From CALSPH01 sp041690035 (GTDB lineage: Bacteria > Bacteroidota > Bacteroidia > NS11-12g > UBA955), in assembly GCA_041690035.1 (NCBI GenBank), contig JBDNFC010000016.1, positions 62,001 through 126,000 of the forward strand: a DNA stretch of 64,000 bases, in the 5' to 3' direction. The notes beneath the pieces were generated by a model, which saw only the letters and a program-made list of their open reading frames with translations, did no database searches and was not told the DNA's origin. The position numbers and the translations under genes are program-made. Below, piece after piece: positions 19,088 to 27,798 of the stretch. The first letter of the stretch is position 1. Each line of letters begins with the position of its first letter.

Positions 19088-19882
19088 ATGAAAATAATTA
19101 CCGCAATATGTATAACATTAATTAGCCAATGCATTTTTGGTCAAGTAGATGAAAAAGACATTCAAAAACATGCAAAACGAGTAGCAAAATCCGCAGAGAA
19201 GCACAATGGGGTAGAAAGTTTAGACACCTTTTTTTATGACGGAAAACCCATTAGTAAATATATTGTCAAAAAAAGAATGATGGGCACAGCAATGTTATTT
19301 GAATTTTTGAGCTTTACCAAAAATGAAACCCTTATTTCTGGTGAATATATCGTTGAAGGTGAGGGCTCTGCTACGCAATATTTTAGAGACTTAAATTTTT
19401 TGGGTATAAATAAAAAAATACGATTAGGCCAAGTGATTGATATTTTTGACTTATTAGGGGACTATGCAGTGATGAATGACAGTGCTCTTAATGTTTCAAA
19501 TGTAGAGCGATTATTTTTAGAAAAAAGCGCTCCTGCTGTTATAGTTGGCGCAAAGCCCCCTGTTCCTGTTATTTCGCCCGCATTGGCAGATAGAAACAGA
19601 TCTGGTATTATTATGATTTTAGAAAAAAATGTTAGGCAGAGCAATGTGGATATTGGAACTATTGCTGAATCTACAGAGACTGTCAACGGTAAAATGAAAA
19701 AAATATACACCGTTTATTACGTTGATGGAACAATTTGTGCAATTTCAAAAAATGAGAATATAACAGGGCATGATTGGAGCATTGTAACACAAAAAGATAA
19801 CCGAACTACCGCTATTTACAGTAAAATTGGCCAAGATAGCAATGATATAATAAAATGGTTAGTGGACAACCTTTATTTGTAA
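19088..19882 (+). CDS. Unknown secreted protein
   Basis: 264 residues with a clear signal peptide (1-19, cut after CIFGQ). I do not recognise a family. The mature protein starts with a charged helix-like segment (DEKDIQKHAKRVAKSAEK), then a domain containing FFYDGKPISKYIVKK and EGEGSATQYFRDLNF, a proline-rich linker (AKPPVPVISPALADRNRSG, ~residues 155-173) and a C-terminal domain (~175-264). The two halves may be separate folded domains. It follows the barrel-like gene by 24 bp on the same strand, so a joint role at the envelope is plausible. No terminator is seen before the convergent arginine decarboxylase gene. Confidence 0.7.
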   Translation: MKIITAICITLISQCIFGQVDEKDIQKHAKRVAKSAEKHNGVESLDTFFYDGKPISKYIVKKRMMGTAMLFEFLSFTKNETLISGEYIVEGEGSATQYFRDLNFLGINKKIRLGQVIDIFDLLGDYAVMNDSALNVSNVERLFLEKSAPAVIVGAKPPVPVISPALADRNRSGIIMILEKNVRQSNVDIGTIAESTETVNGKMKKIYTVYYVDGTICAISKNENITGHDWSIVTQKDNRTTAIYSKIGQDSNDIIKWLVDNLYL

Positions 19883-19910
19883 AGGATTTTTAAAAAACAG
19901 GTATTAATAA

Positions 19911-21305
19911 TTAATAGCCCAATATTTTTAGCATACTTTCTGCTGTTTGCTGCTCAGCAAATAATGAAATACTAATTTCTCCTTCATCATTTTTATCAAT
20001 TATAAGGTGTTTTGGAGCAGGGGTCAAACAATGCTGTATTCCGCCAAATCCGCCAAGTGATTCTTGATATGCAGCTGTGTTAAAAAACCCAATATACAAA
20101 GGCTCATTTCTTCTATAAGTGGGCATATATATAGCATTGCTATGCTGTTCTGAGTTATAATAGTCATCACTATCGCAGGTAATACCGCCAAGTAATACCC
20201 GTTCATAAGTGTCATTCCATCGGTTGATAGGCAGCATAATAAACTTTTTATTAATAGCCCAACTGTCTGGTAATGTGGTCATAAAACTGCTGTCTATCAT
20301 GTTCCACTTTTCTCTGTCATTTTGAGCCTTTTGATGTTTTATGGTATAAATAGCACCTCCGCTTTCGCCAACTGTAAAAGAACCAAATTCAGTAAACAAG
20401 TTTGGTTCTGGTACATTATTACTATCACAAACCGTTTTTATCTGATTCACAATTTCTGTAATCATATAGGCATAATCATAGTTGAAATTTAAACTATTTT
20501 TAATCGGAAAACCACCGCCAATGTTTAAGCAATCGAGATTTGGGTTTATTTTTTTAAGTTCACAATATACCTTTAAACATTTGTGCAACTCATTCCAATA
20601 ATACGCATCGTCTTCTATTCCTGTATTGATAAAAAAATGCAACATTTTTAAGTGCAGTTTTTCATTTTCTAACACATTTTGTTTATAAAATGGTAAAATA
20701 TCCTTATATCCAATGCCAAGTCTACTTGTGTAAAAGGGGAATTTAGGCTCTTCTTCAGATGCAATTCTTAATCCAATATTAATATCTGTGCTGACTCTGT
20801 TTTGTAAACGTGAAACCTCTGCTATATTATCTATTACGGGTATCACATTGGTGTATCCATTATTTATTAATCCTGCAATTTTGTCTAAATAACCGTCTAA
20901 TTTAAATCCATTGCATATAACATATTGCTGTTTTTTAAATAGACCTTCATTTTCCAAGTTTTCTATGATGTCAATATCATATCCCGAACTTGTTTCTAAA
21001 TGGGTTTCATTTTCTAAAACACGTTCTAAAGTATGCTTGAAATGATTGCTTTTCGTGCAATAGCAATAATAATACTTGCCTTGATAATCTACTTTTTTCA
21101 TGGCTTCTGCAAACCATTTTTTTGCTGTTTTTATATTTTCTGAAATTTTTGGCAAGTAAGTAAATTTGAGTGGTGTGCCATATTTTTCTACTAATTCTTT
21201 TAGATTTATACCTTGATAGATTAATTCACTTTTTTCATTTATTTGAAAAGGTGCTTGAGGAAAATCGAATGTTTGCTCAATAAGATCGATGTATTTATTT
21301 TTCAA
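19911..21305 (-). CDS. Arginine decarboxylase (PLP-dependent, alanine-racemase fold)
   Basis: 464-residue PLP enzyme of fold type III that converts arginine to agmatine, the first step of one polyamine route. The PLP lysine is in YYCYCTKSNHF (about residue 85), the phosphate-binding glycines in LNIGGGFP, and the catalytic cysteine block near the C-terminus is GGITCDSDDYY. It is shorter than the ~630-residue E. coli SpeA and matches the compact form usual in Bacteroidota; diaminopimelate decarboxylase is a relative but is less similar in the end region. The start codon is TTG at 21303-21305, as no ATG is in frame upstream before the promoter box TAAATTTG, 32 bp away. It is convergent with the secreted-protein pair. 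Confidence 0.85.
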   Translation of the reverse strand: MKNKYIDLIEQTFDFPQAPFQINEKSELIYQGINLKELVEKYGTPLKFTYLPKISENIKTAKKWFAEAMKKVDYQGKYYYCYCTKSNHFKHTLERVLENETHLETSSGYDIDIIENLENEGLFKKQQYVICNGFKLDGYLDKIAGLINNGYTNVIPVIDNIAEVSRLQNRVSTDINIGLRIASEEEPKFPFYTSRLGIGYKDILPFYKQNVLENEKLHLKMLHFFINTGIEDDAYYWNELHKCLKVYCELKKINPNLDCLNIGGGFPIKNSLNFNYDYAYMITEIVNQIKTVCDSNNVPEPNLFTEFGSFTVGESGGAIYTIKHQKAQNDREKWNMIDSSFMTTLPDSWAINKKFIMLPINRWNDTYERVLLGGITCDSDDYYNSEQHSNAIYMPTYRRNEPLYIGFFNTAAYQESLGGFGGIQHCLTPAPKHLIIDKNDEGEISISLFAEQQTAESMLKILGY

Positions 21306-21337
21306 TATTGTGGATTTGCTTAGATTATTTTTTACCG

Positions 21338-21345
21338 CAAATTTA
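21338..21345 (-). promoter_or_regulatory. Promoter box of the arginine decarboxylase gene
   Basis: TAAATTTG on the minus strand fits TAnnTTTG and lies 32 bp ahead of the TTG start at 21305. Confidence 0.5.
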
Positions 21346-21528
21346 CATATTTCACTGTATTTTTTGAATAAATTTTTAGGCTTTTTTTTAATTGATTTAT
21401 CAATGCCTTATTATAATTTTTTTGTAATGGTAACTCTTTATTTTTGGGCCTTTAGCTAAATACAAATTATCAATACTTGCTAACATTTAACCATAAATAT
21501 ATTATATTTTTAGCAAATATTTTGTAGA

Positions 21529-22218
21529 CTAAAATAGTTTTTGTGCTTTTTCATAATCCTCCGGAATTCCTATATCGATAAACATTCCATCTGAGATAAA
21601 TCCATTAAATTTCCATTTTTGAATATAAGCTATCAAAAATTCAGTTTCAAAAGAGAATATATCTGCAAAAGCCAATTGATTAAATGCCGCTCTATTTATT
21701 AAATAAACACCTGCATTGATAAGCCCTTGCTTGGTAGCTTCTTTTTCTTTAAATGCAATCAATTTATTCTCTTTATCAATTTCTACAGTTCCATATCTGT
21801 CATAATTTTTCATTGGCTTTAGTGCCATTGTAAATTTACTTTTAGCACTTTTGTGGGCACTGTTCATTTCATCAAGAGAAAATCTTAAAAATGAATCTCC
21901 ATTGAGTATTAGCACATTTTTGCTATTGCATTTTTGTAATGCTTTTTTTATGCCACCACCAGTACCCAGAGGTGATTCTTCAATAGAATAATCAATTTCA
22001 ATATCTTTATACCTTGTTTTGCAGTAATCTTGAATTACTTTATGCTTATAGCCTACTGCTAAAATTACTTTTTTAATTCCTTGAGCTGCACAAAAGTCTA
22101 AAATATAGCTAAGAAAAGGTTTGCTATTTACAAGTGCCATAGGTTTAGGAATATTTGCAACCACGCTTTGCAGCCTAGTGCCAAATCCGCCTGCAAGTAT
22201 TATAGCCTCTTTTATCAA
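21529..22218 (-). CDS. hddC: D-glycero-alpha-D-manno-heptose 1-phosphate guanylyltransferase-like nucleotidyltransferase
   Basis: 229-residue sugar nucleotidyltransferase. The N-terminal signature LAGGFGTRLQSVVANIPKPM binds the nucleotide; NGDS (residues ~109-112) carries the metal-binding Asp. In HddC the product is GDP-D-glycero-alpha-D-manno-heptose, used for surface glycans. It is last in a three-gene operon: its TTG start follows the gmhA stop after four bases. The neighbours hddA and gmhA make the heptose assignment much stronger than the sequence alone would; the choice of GTP rather than another nucleotide is inferred from that context. Confidence 0.85.
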   Translation of the reverse strand: MIKEAIILAGGFGTRLQSVVANIPKPMALVNSKPFLSYILDFCAAQGIKKVILAVGYKHKVIQDYCKTRYKDIEIDYSIEESPLGTGGGIKKALQKCNSKNVLILNGDSFLRFSLDEMNSAHKSAKSKFTMALKPMKNYDRYGTVEIDKENKLIAFKEKEATKQGLINAGVYLINRAAFNQLAFADIFSFETEFLIAYIQKWKFNGFISDGMFIDIGIPEDYEKAQKLF

Positions 22219-22222
22219 TTAA

Positions 22223-22804
22223 TTAGGCAAAATAGTTTAGCTCTACAAGCTCACAAAGTGTATGTCCTAAAACAATATGAGCTTCTTGTATTCTAGGTGT
22301 ATCGCTAGATGGAATGCAAAAACAAATGTCACAGATATCTTTCATTAATCCACCAGATTCTCCGGTAAAGCCAATCGTTAAACTTTTTTGTTTTTTTGCT
22401 TCCTCTAAAGCTAAAATAATATTTTTTGAATTTCCGCTTGTGCTAATGCCTACTAAAACATCCCCTTTTCTGCATTTTGCTTTAACCAATCGGCTATATA
22501 TTTGATCATAACTGTAATCGTTTGCCACAGCAGTTAAATATGAGGTGTTTACATGCAATGCTTCAGAAAACAAGGGGTCTCTGTCCTTATAAAACCTGCC
22601 AGAAAGCTCTGCTGATAAATGTTGTGCATCTGCGGCACTGCCACCATTTCCGCAGAATAGCACTTTGCCATCGTTTTTAAAACAAGTAACCATCATGTTG
22701 GCTGCTTTAGCACATAAGGCTATAAATGCATCATCGTTTGCCAATTGTTGTTTTAAATTTGCCGATGACTGAAATATTTCTTTAATTCTTTTTATATCGT
22801 CCAT
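22223..22804 (-). CDS. gmhA: Sedoheptulose 7-phosphate isomerase
   Basis: 193-residue SIS-domain enzyme that converts sedoheptulose 7-phosphate to D-glycero-D-manno-heptose 7-phosphate. Motifs: LFCGNGGSAADAQHLSAELSG (shown by its core GNGGSAADAQH) with the zinc-binding His, GISTSGNSKNI for phosphate binding, and QEAHIVLGHTLCE near the end with the other metal and catalytic residues. The length is normal. The gene overlaps hddA by 13 bp and is followed by hddC after four bases, so all three are one operon. Confidence 0.95.
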   Translation of the reverse strand: MDDIKRIKEIFQSSANLKQQLANDDAFIALCAKAANMMVTCFKNDGKVLFCGNGGSAADAQHLSAELSGRFYKDRDPLFSEALHVNTSYLTAVANDYSYDQIYSRLVKAKCRKGDVLVGISTSGNSKNIILALEEAKKQKSLTIGFTGESGGLMKDICDICFCIPSSDTPRIQEAHIVLGHTLCELVELNYFA

Positions 22805-23817
22805 GTTTTTAATCCGTGTTTTACAAATCGGTAAGACATTGTTTGTCCGCCCAATTCATTTAATTTTTTTATTACTTCGTATCTTTTATTAAGAGGTGCA
22901 AAACAGAGCATAAAACCCCCCCCACCCGCTCCAGAAATTTTGCCGCCAGTAGCTCCTGCTGCAAGTGCTGTTTCATATACAAGATCTATATCAGCATTGC
23001 TTATACCATCTGCCATCTGTTTTTTGTGTTGCCAGCCAAAGTCTAATATTTTGCCAATATCATCAATTTCTCCTCGCAACAATGCTTCTTTCATCTGCAA
23101 TGCTTGTGCTTTTAGATTATGCATTGCATCTATTGATGTTGCTTTTTTATCGGTTACATTTTTAGATTGGGCTTCAATAATTTCCGAAGAAAGCCTGCTT
23201 GTTTTTGTATAATAAAGCACCAAATCATGTTCTAATTCGCTTATAAACTTATCTTTTATCCTTAATGGATTCACAATTACCTTATCGTTTGCAAAAAATT
23301 CCATAAAGTTAAAGCCTCCAAAAGTTGCAGCATATTGATCTTGTTTGCCACCTGCATAACCTAAGTCATTGCGCTCAATGTCATGCGCCAACTGTGCAAT
23401 ATCATATTCGCCCAATGGTAGTTTTAGCCATTCGCAAAAAGCACCAATAATTGCTACTGTAAGTGTAGAAGAAGAGCCAAGGCCAGAACCTGCAGGAGCA
23501 TCTACATAAGTGCTTAATCTAAATGAAAGTGCTTGGTTATTATTAAAGTCTTTAACAATGCGATTGTAAACACCTTTTAATAAATCTAGCTTTCCGTTTA
23601 TAGGCAGTACATTAGTTATTTCAAATTCATAGGACTCTTCTTTATCTAAAGCATTAATAATAATTTTTTTATTTTCAAGTGGCTCTATTGTCGCGCGTGC
23701 ATACATGCTGATTGTGGCATTTAATATTGCCCCACCATGTAAATCTGAGTATGGAGATACATCGGTACCTCCGCCAGCTAAGCCAAATCTAAGAGGTGCC
23801 ACGCTTCTAATAATCAC
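22792..23817 (-). CDS. hddA: D-glycero-alpha-D-manno-heptose 7-phosphate kinase
   Basis: 341-residue GHMP kinase that phosphorylates heptose 7-phosphate at the anomeric position, giving the alpha 1,7-bisphosphate. Visible: substrate-binding start RFGLAGGGTDVSPYSD, ATP loop PAGSGLGSSSTLTVAI (~residues 108-123) and the third GHMP motif GAGGGGFML (~297-305). That last motif is encoded by a run of eight G (22916-22923 on the plus strand as C8), a possible slippage site. The start is GTG at 23815-23817. The phosphatase step (GmhB) between this kinase and HddC is not in the operon. First gene of hddA-gmhA-hddC; I found no good promoter box upstream. Confidence 0.92.
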   Translation of the reverse strand: MIIRSVAPLRFGLAGGGTDVSPYSDLHGGAILNATISMYARATIEPLENKKIIINALDKEESYEFEITNVLPINGKLDLLKGVYNRIVKDFNNNQALSFRLSTYVDAPAGSGLGSSSTLTVAIIGAFCEWLKLPLGEYDIAQLAHDIERNDLGYAGGKQDQYAATFGGFNFMEFFANDKVIVNPLRIKDKFISELEHDLVLYYTKTSRLSSEIIEAQSKNVTDKKATSIDAMHNLKAQALQMKEALLRGEIDDIGKILDFGWQHKKQMADGISNADIDLVYETALAAGATGGKISGAGGGGFMLCFAPLNKRYEVIKKLNELGGQTMSYRFVKHGLKTWTI

Positions 23818-23982
23818 GGGTGCAAGTTCTGTATTTTTTTTTGAAAATTAAAATCGAAAATTTAGCTACTAAAAACGGTTAGTAAAATATAAATAAACCC
23901 TTGACTTATCGTTTTTTAATAAAGTGTTAAAATTGGGGCAACTTTTGATCATTTAAACTTGTTTATTTAAGGTAATTATGCT

Positions 23983-23990
23983 TATTTTTG
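23983..23990 (+). promoter_or_regulatory. Promoter box of the PKD-repeat protein gene
   Basis: TATTTTTG fits TAnnTTTG, with a TTG at 23959-23961 about 21 bp upstream as possible -33 element. The ATG is at 24006, so the leader is short. Confidence 0.55.
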
Positions 23991-24005
23991 TAAAATATTA
24001 AAATA

Positions 24006-27000
24006 ATGGTAAAAAAGTTAGTTGTAAGTTTAATATTATGTATTTTCTTTAACGGCAATATATTCGCTACACATTTAGTTGGGGGATCTATGGCTTATGA
24101 ATTTATTAGTGTTTCGGGCAGCGGAATACATAGGTATAAAGTTACCTTAACGCTTTATCGAGATTGCGACCGCACTAATTCTGTAAAATTTGATGAAACA
24201 ATTGATATTTGTGTTTTCGAAAATTCAGGAAATAGACCCCTAAAAACTAGAAAACAGTTTAAACTCAACACCGAAAGAGACGTAGATCCAATAGGCAGAA
24301 CAGATTGTCCTCAAACAAAGGATGTCTGTTTAAAGCAAGGTATTTATGAAAACTTTATTGACGTAGAAGGTTCAGCATTTGGTTATGTTTTATTTTGGGA
24401 ACGATGCTGCAGAAATATTTTAACTAATTTGCCAAACGATGTCTCAAACGAACCATATTTAGGAATGAGTTTTCAATCCATCATTCCTGCTGCTTCTTTT
24501 AGAAATTCATCTCCGCGCTTTGCAGGGGTTCCAGTTCCATTTATTTGTGCCAATGATACCACAGAGATTAGAAGCAATGCAATAGATATTAATGGGGATA
24601 ATTTAGAATACCGCTTCGTGCAGCCTTGGTCGGGTGGAAGTACTACAGATTTTGCTCCCATATGTCGTCAAAATTACAGCGGCCCGGCCAATGTGATTTA
24701 CAATAGTGGATTCAGTGTTTCGCAACCTTTTGGAGCAGGCGGCATCGCTAGCATTAATAGCACCAATGGTTTAATAACCTTTCTTGCACCTAATGCCGGA
24801 GTATATGCTGTAGCCATAGAAGTTATTGAACGCAGAAATGGGGTGATTTTAAGTATTGTTAGGCTAGAGTTGCAGATATTAGTTCTCAATTGTCCCATAA
24901 ATAATACTCCTGTCATTGCAGGCGGGCGTGATCAGCAGAGATCAGTAGAAGCTGGTGCTAAACTTTGTTTTAATGTATCTGCCACAGACCGCGACAATCA
25001 CAACATTTCTTTAAAAGGATATGGAGATTTATTAAATGGGGTAAATGGTTTTACAGGAACAAGAGCCACTTTTAATAATACGGTAGGCAGAGGCTCTGTA
25101 ACAAGCGAATTTTGTTGGCAAACAGATTGTAATCAAGCAAATGTAAAACCTTATTTATTTACCGCAGAAGCCATAGATGATGGTTGCCCATCTAAATACA
25201 CCAATGTAAATGTATTTATAACTGTAAGACCTTTTTTGAGCAATATTGTTATAACAGGGCCAAATTCTATATGCGGAAATAGTAAAAATAATGTTTATAC
25301 CGCAACTGGTAAAACTGCTAATTCTAATCTGCAATGGCGGGTTTCATCCAATGCCAGTATCAATGGCAGCAGCACAAGCAATAGCTTAAGTGTTAATTTT
25401 AGCGGTACAGGTTTAGCAAAAATATATGTTAGAGAAACATCTCTTAATGGCTGTCTTGGGGATGAGGATAGCATTCAGATAAATTTACTTCCACCTCCTC
25501 CTGCGCCCGTTATTTCTGGAAAAGTTAATGTTTGTGAGAATAGTTTAGAAAATTACACCTTGTCAGGGATAATTGGGTCTAATACCATAGCATGGTTTGT
25601 AGAAGGTGGTAGTATTGTAAATGGGCAGTCTACATCAAGTATTAATATTAATTGGGGTGTTAGGGGACAGGCAAGGTTAAAGTCAATTCAGTTTTCTCAA
25701 TCTAATTGCCCTAGTGATACAGCATACTATAATGTTGAAATACATCGCATTGATTCACCAATTATAGCAGGTGTGCAAAGTATATGCCCTTATGTGCAAA
25801 ATGTTCCATACCGAATAGTAGGTGCTTCATCAAATTTTACATATAATTGGTCTGTTTTGCCTACAGGTATAATAGATCAAGGTCAAGGTACAGCAAATGT
25901 AACAATAGATTGGGGAAATGGTGTGCTTACAAATATAATAAGGGTTACAGCATTTGATAATTTTGGCTGCCCCTCTGATGCTAGCATTTTTCCGGTAAAT
26001 GTAGGTTATTTTTTGGCAGGCGAAATGCCAAAAGGTAAAACACCTGTTTGCGAAAATGAAATTGCTACTTACAGTGTTGCTTTTACACCAAAATCAGTTT
26101 ACCGATGGACAGTTAGTGGCGGCACTATAATAGAAGGCGATACAGGCAATGTTATAAAAATACAATGGGGCATGGCAGGTCCGGCTCAAATAGCTGTTAT
26201 AGAAAATAGTTTTGATACTGTAAATAATTTGCCATGCGTTAGTTTGCCGAATATCATAAACACTATCATTCACCCTATTCCTACTGCAAATCAAATGGAA
26301 GGAACTTTTAATATATGCCAAAGACAAGGTAGCAGAACAAATTTTACCTTAAATGGTTTAATAAACTCCTTTTACCTATGGAGGGTTAATGGAGATTCAT
26401 CAAATATTATTGGACAAGGCACAAAAACTATGCAGATGCCGCTAAACGCAGAAGGGGTATTTAACATCAGCGTTTTTGAGATTACTGCTTTTGGTTGTAC
26501 AAATTTTTTAGTTGACTCTTTGCTAACCATATACCCTAAGCCTCGCACATCCCAAATTAGAGGTGATTCAATAATTTGTTTTCCGTTATTTAGCAATAAA
26601 ACTTACAGTGTAAATGGTTTTTCAACCTCTACATTTAGATGGTTTGTAGATGGAGGGGTAGAAGTGCCAAATCCAAGTGCAATCAATACTACAGTAATAG
26701 ATTGGAGTGGAAGGCAAAATGTATCTGTTGCAGTTTTAGAAACTTCGGATTTTGGTTGCATTGGAGATACACAAAAAACGAATGTTTTTGCAGATAGGCC
26801 AAGTATTAAGTTTGATTTAGTTACTGTAAATCCTCCACCAGGAAATGACGATAAAATGCTTATTTTTTGGACTTTGAATAATGGGCCGAGGTATAATAAA
26901 AGCTTTGAGGTTCAGCGAAGAATCGCTGGTACAGTTGATCAATTTATATCAGTAGGGACAGTAGGGTCTGGAGCACGAAATTTTACAGAATTTAATATAA

Positions 27001-27635
27001 ATACAGATTTAAATAGTTTTGACTACAGGGTACAAGGCTATGATTTGTGCAATCAAATAATAGTTTCTGATACGCATACAAATGTGTTGCTTTATGGGCA
27101 AAAAATTGGACCTTACGAAGTAAAAATGGGATTTTCTGCATACCAAGGTTGGCAAGAAGGGGTAAAAGAATATCAGCTTTATAGGTATCTTCCTGGCAAA
27201 GGGCTTTGGGCTTTTGAATCTAGTTTTAGCAGCATTCAATCTAGCATTACCTTATCCAATGGTTTAGATAATTATTCTCAATGCTATCGTATCAAAGCAA
27301 TTAAGGACATTAATGGCGTTGTTATGGAAAGTTGGAGTAATGAAATTTGTTTTGATTTTGAGCCAGCAGTTTGGATACCATCTGCTTTTACAATTAATGG
27401 TGATGGAAGACACGAATCATTTAAAATAGTTGCAGGCGCATTTAAAACCATAGAAATTTCAGTTTTTAATCGTTGGGGTGAAAAAGTATTTAGGACAAAT
27501 AATATTAATGAAGGTTGGAATGGCGATTATAAAGGAAATCAATGCCAGCAAGATGTTTACATGTATATTGTTCGATTTACAGATTTTACTGATAAGCCTT
27601 ATATCCAATCGGGCACTTTACACCTGCTCCGTTAA
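24006..27635 (+). CDS. Secreted multi-domain adhesin-like protein with PKD-like repeats and T9SS type B sorting domain
   Basis: 1209 residues. Signal peptide 1-21 (cut before THLVGGSMAYEF). An N-terminal domain of a kind common in Bacteroidota surface proteins spans ~22-300 (LTLYRDCDRTNS, cysteine-rich). Then come six tandem PKD-like repeats of ~86 residues starting near 416, 502, 587, 674, 763 and 850; each begins with a G-x-x-x-x-C step (GPNSIC, GKVNVC, GVQSIC, GKTPVC, GTFNIC, GDSIIC) and has a W-V-GG strand and a GC near the end. Fibronectin-like domains follow (~930-1110). The last ~85 residues are the gliding-motility-associated (type B) sorting domain: AFTINGDGRHESFKI, NRWGEKVFRT, GTLHLLR. 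Likely cell-surface or released; the ligand is unknown. Confidence 0.88.
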   Translation: MVKKLVVSLILCIFFNGNIFATHLVGGSMAYEFISVSGSGIHRYKVTLTLYRDCDRTNSVKFDETIDICVFENSGNRPLKTRKQFKLNTERDVDPIGRTDCPQTKDVCLKQGIYENFIDVEGSAFGYVLFWERCCRNILTNLPNDVSNEPYLGMSFQSIIPAASFRNSSPRFAGVPVPFICANDTTEIRSNAIDINGDNLEYRFVQPWSGGSTTDFAPICRQNYSGPANVIYNSGFSVSQPFGAGGIASINSTNGLITFLAPNAGVYAVAIEVIERRNGVILSIVRLELQILVLNCPINNTPVIAGGRDQQRSVEAGAKLCFNVSATDRDNHNISLKGYGDLLNGVNGFTGTRATFNNTVGRGSVTSEFCWQTDCNQANVKPYLFTAEAIDDGCPSKYTNVNVFITVRPFLSNIVITGPNSICGNSKNNVYTATGKTANSNLQWRVSSNASINGSSTSNSLSVNFSGTGLAKIYVRETSLNGCLGDEDSIQINLLPPPPAPVISGKVNVCENSLENYTLSGIIGSNTIAWFVEGGSIVNGQSTSSININWGVRGQARLKSIQFSQSNCPSDTAYYNVEIHRIDSPIIAGVQSICPYVQNVPYRIVGASSNFTYNWSVLPTGIIDQGQGTANVTIDWGNGVLTNIIRVTAFDNFGCPSDASIFPVNVGYFLAGEMPKGKTPVCENEIATYSVAFTPKSVYRWTVSGGTIIEGDTGNVIKIQWGMAGPAQIAVIENSFDTVNNLPCVSLPNIINTIIHPIPTANQMEGTFNICQRQGSRTNFTLNGLINSFYLWRVNGDSSNIIGQGTKTMQMPLNAEGVFNISVFEITAFGCTNFLVDSLLTIYPKPRTSQIRGDSIICFPLFSNKTYSVNGFSTSTFRWFVDGGVEVPNPSAINTTVIDWSGRQNVSVAVLETSDFGCIGDTQKTNVFADRPSIKFDLVTVNPPPGNDDKMLIFWTLNNGPRYNKSFEVQRRIAGTVDQFISVGTVGSGARNFTEFNINTDLNSFDYRVQGYDLCNQIIVSDTHTNVLLYGQKIGPYEVKMGFSAYQGWQEGVKEYQLYRYLPGKGLWAFESSFSSIQSSITLSNGLDNYSQCYRIKAIKDINGVVMESWSNEICFDFEPAVWIPSAFTINGDGRHESFKIVAGAFKTIEISVFNRWGEKVFRTNNINEGWNGDYKGNQCQQDVYMYIVRFTDFTDKPYIQSGTLHLLR

Positions 27636-27798
27636 AAATTGAAAAGGTATCATAAAATACTCAATGAATTTTAAAAATGGTTAATTTGTAACCTTAATTT
27701 TAACTTAACCCATTATGCTGATTTAAAAGGGTATCAAAAAATCTATAATAAAACATTAAAAGAAAACATGAACTTTGCTGCATTAATATATAAAAAAA

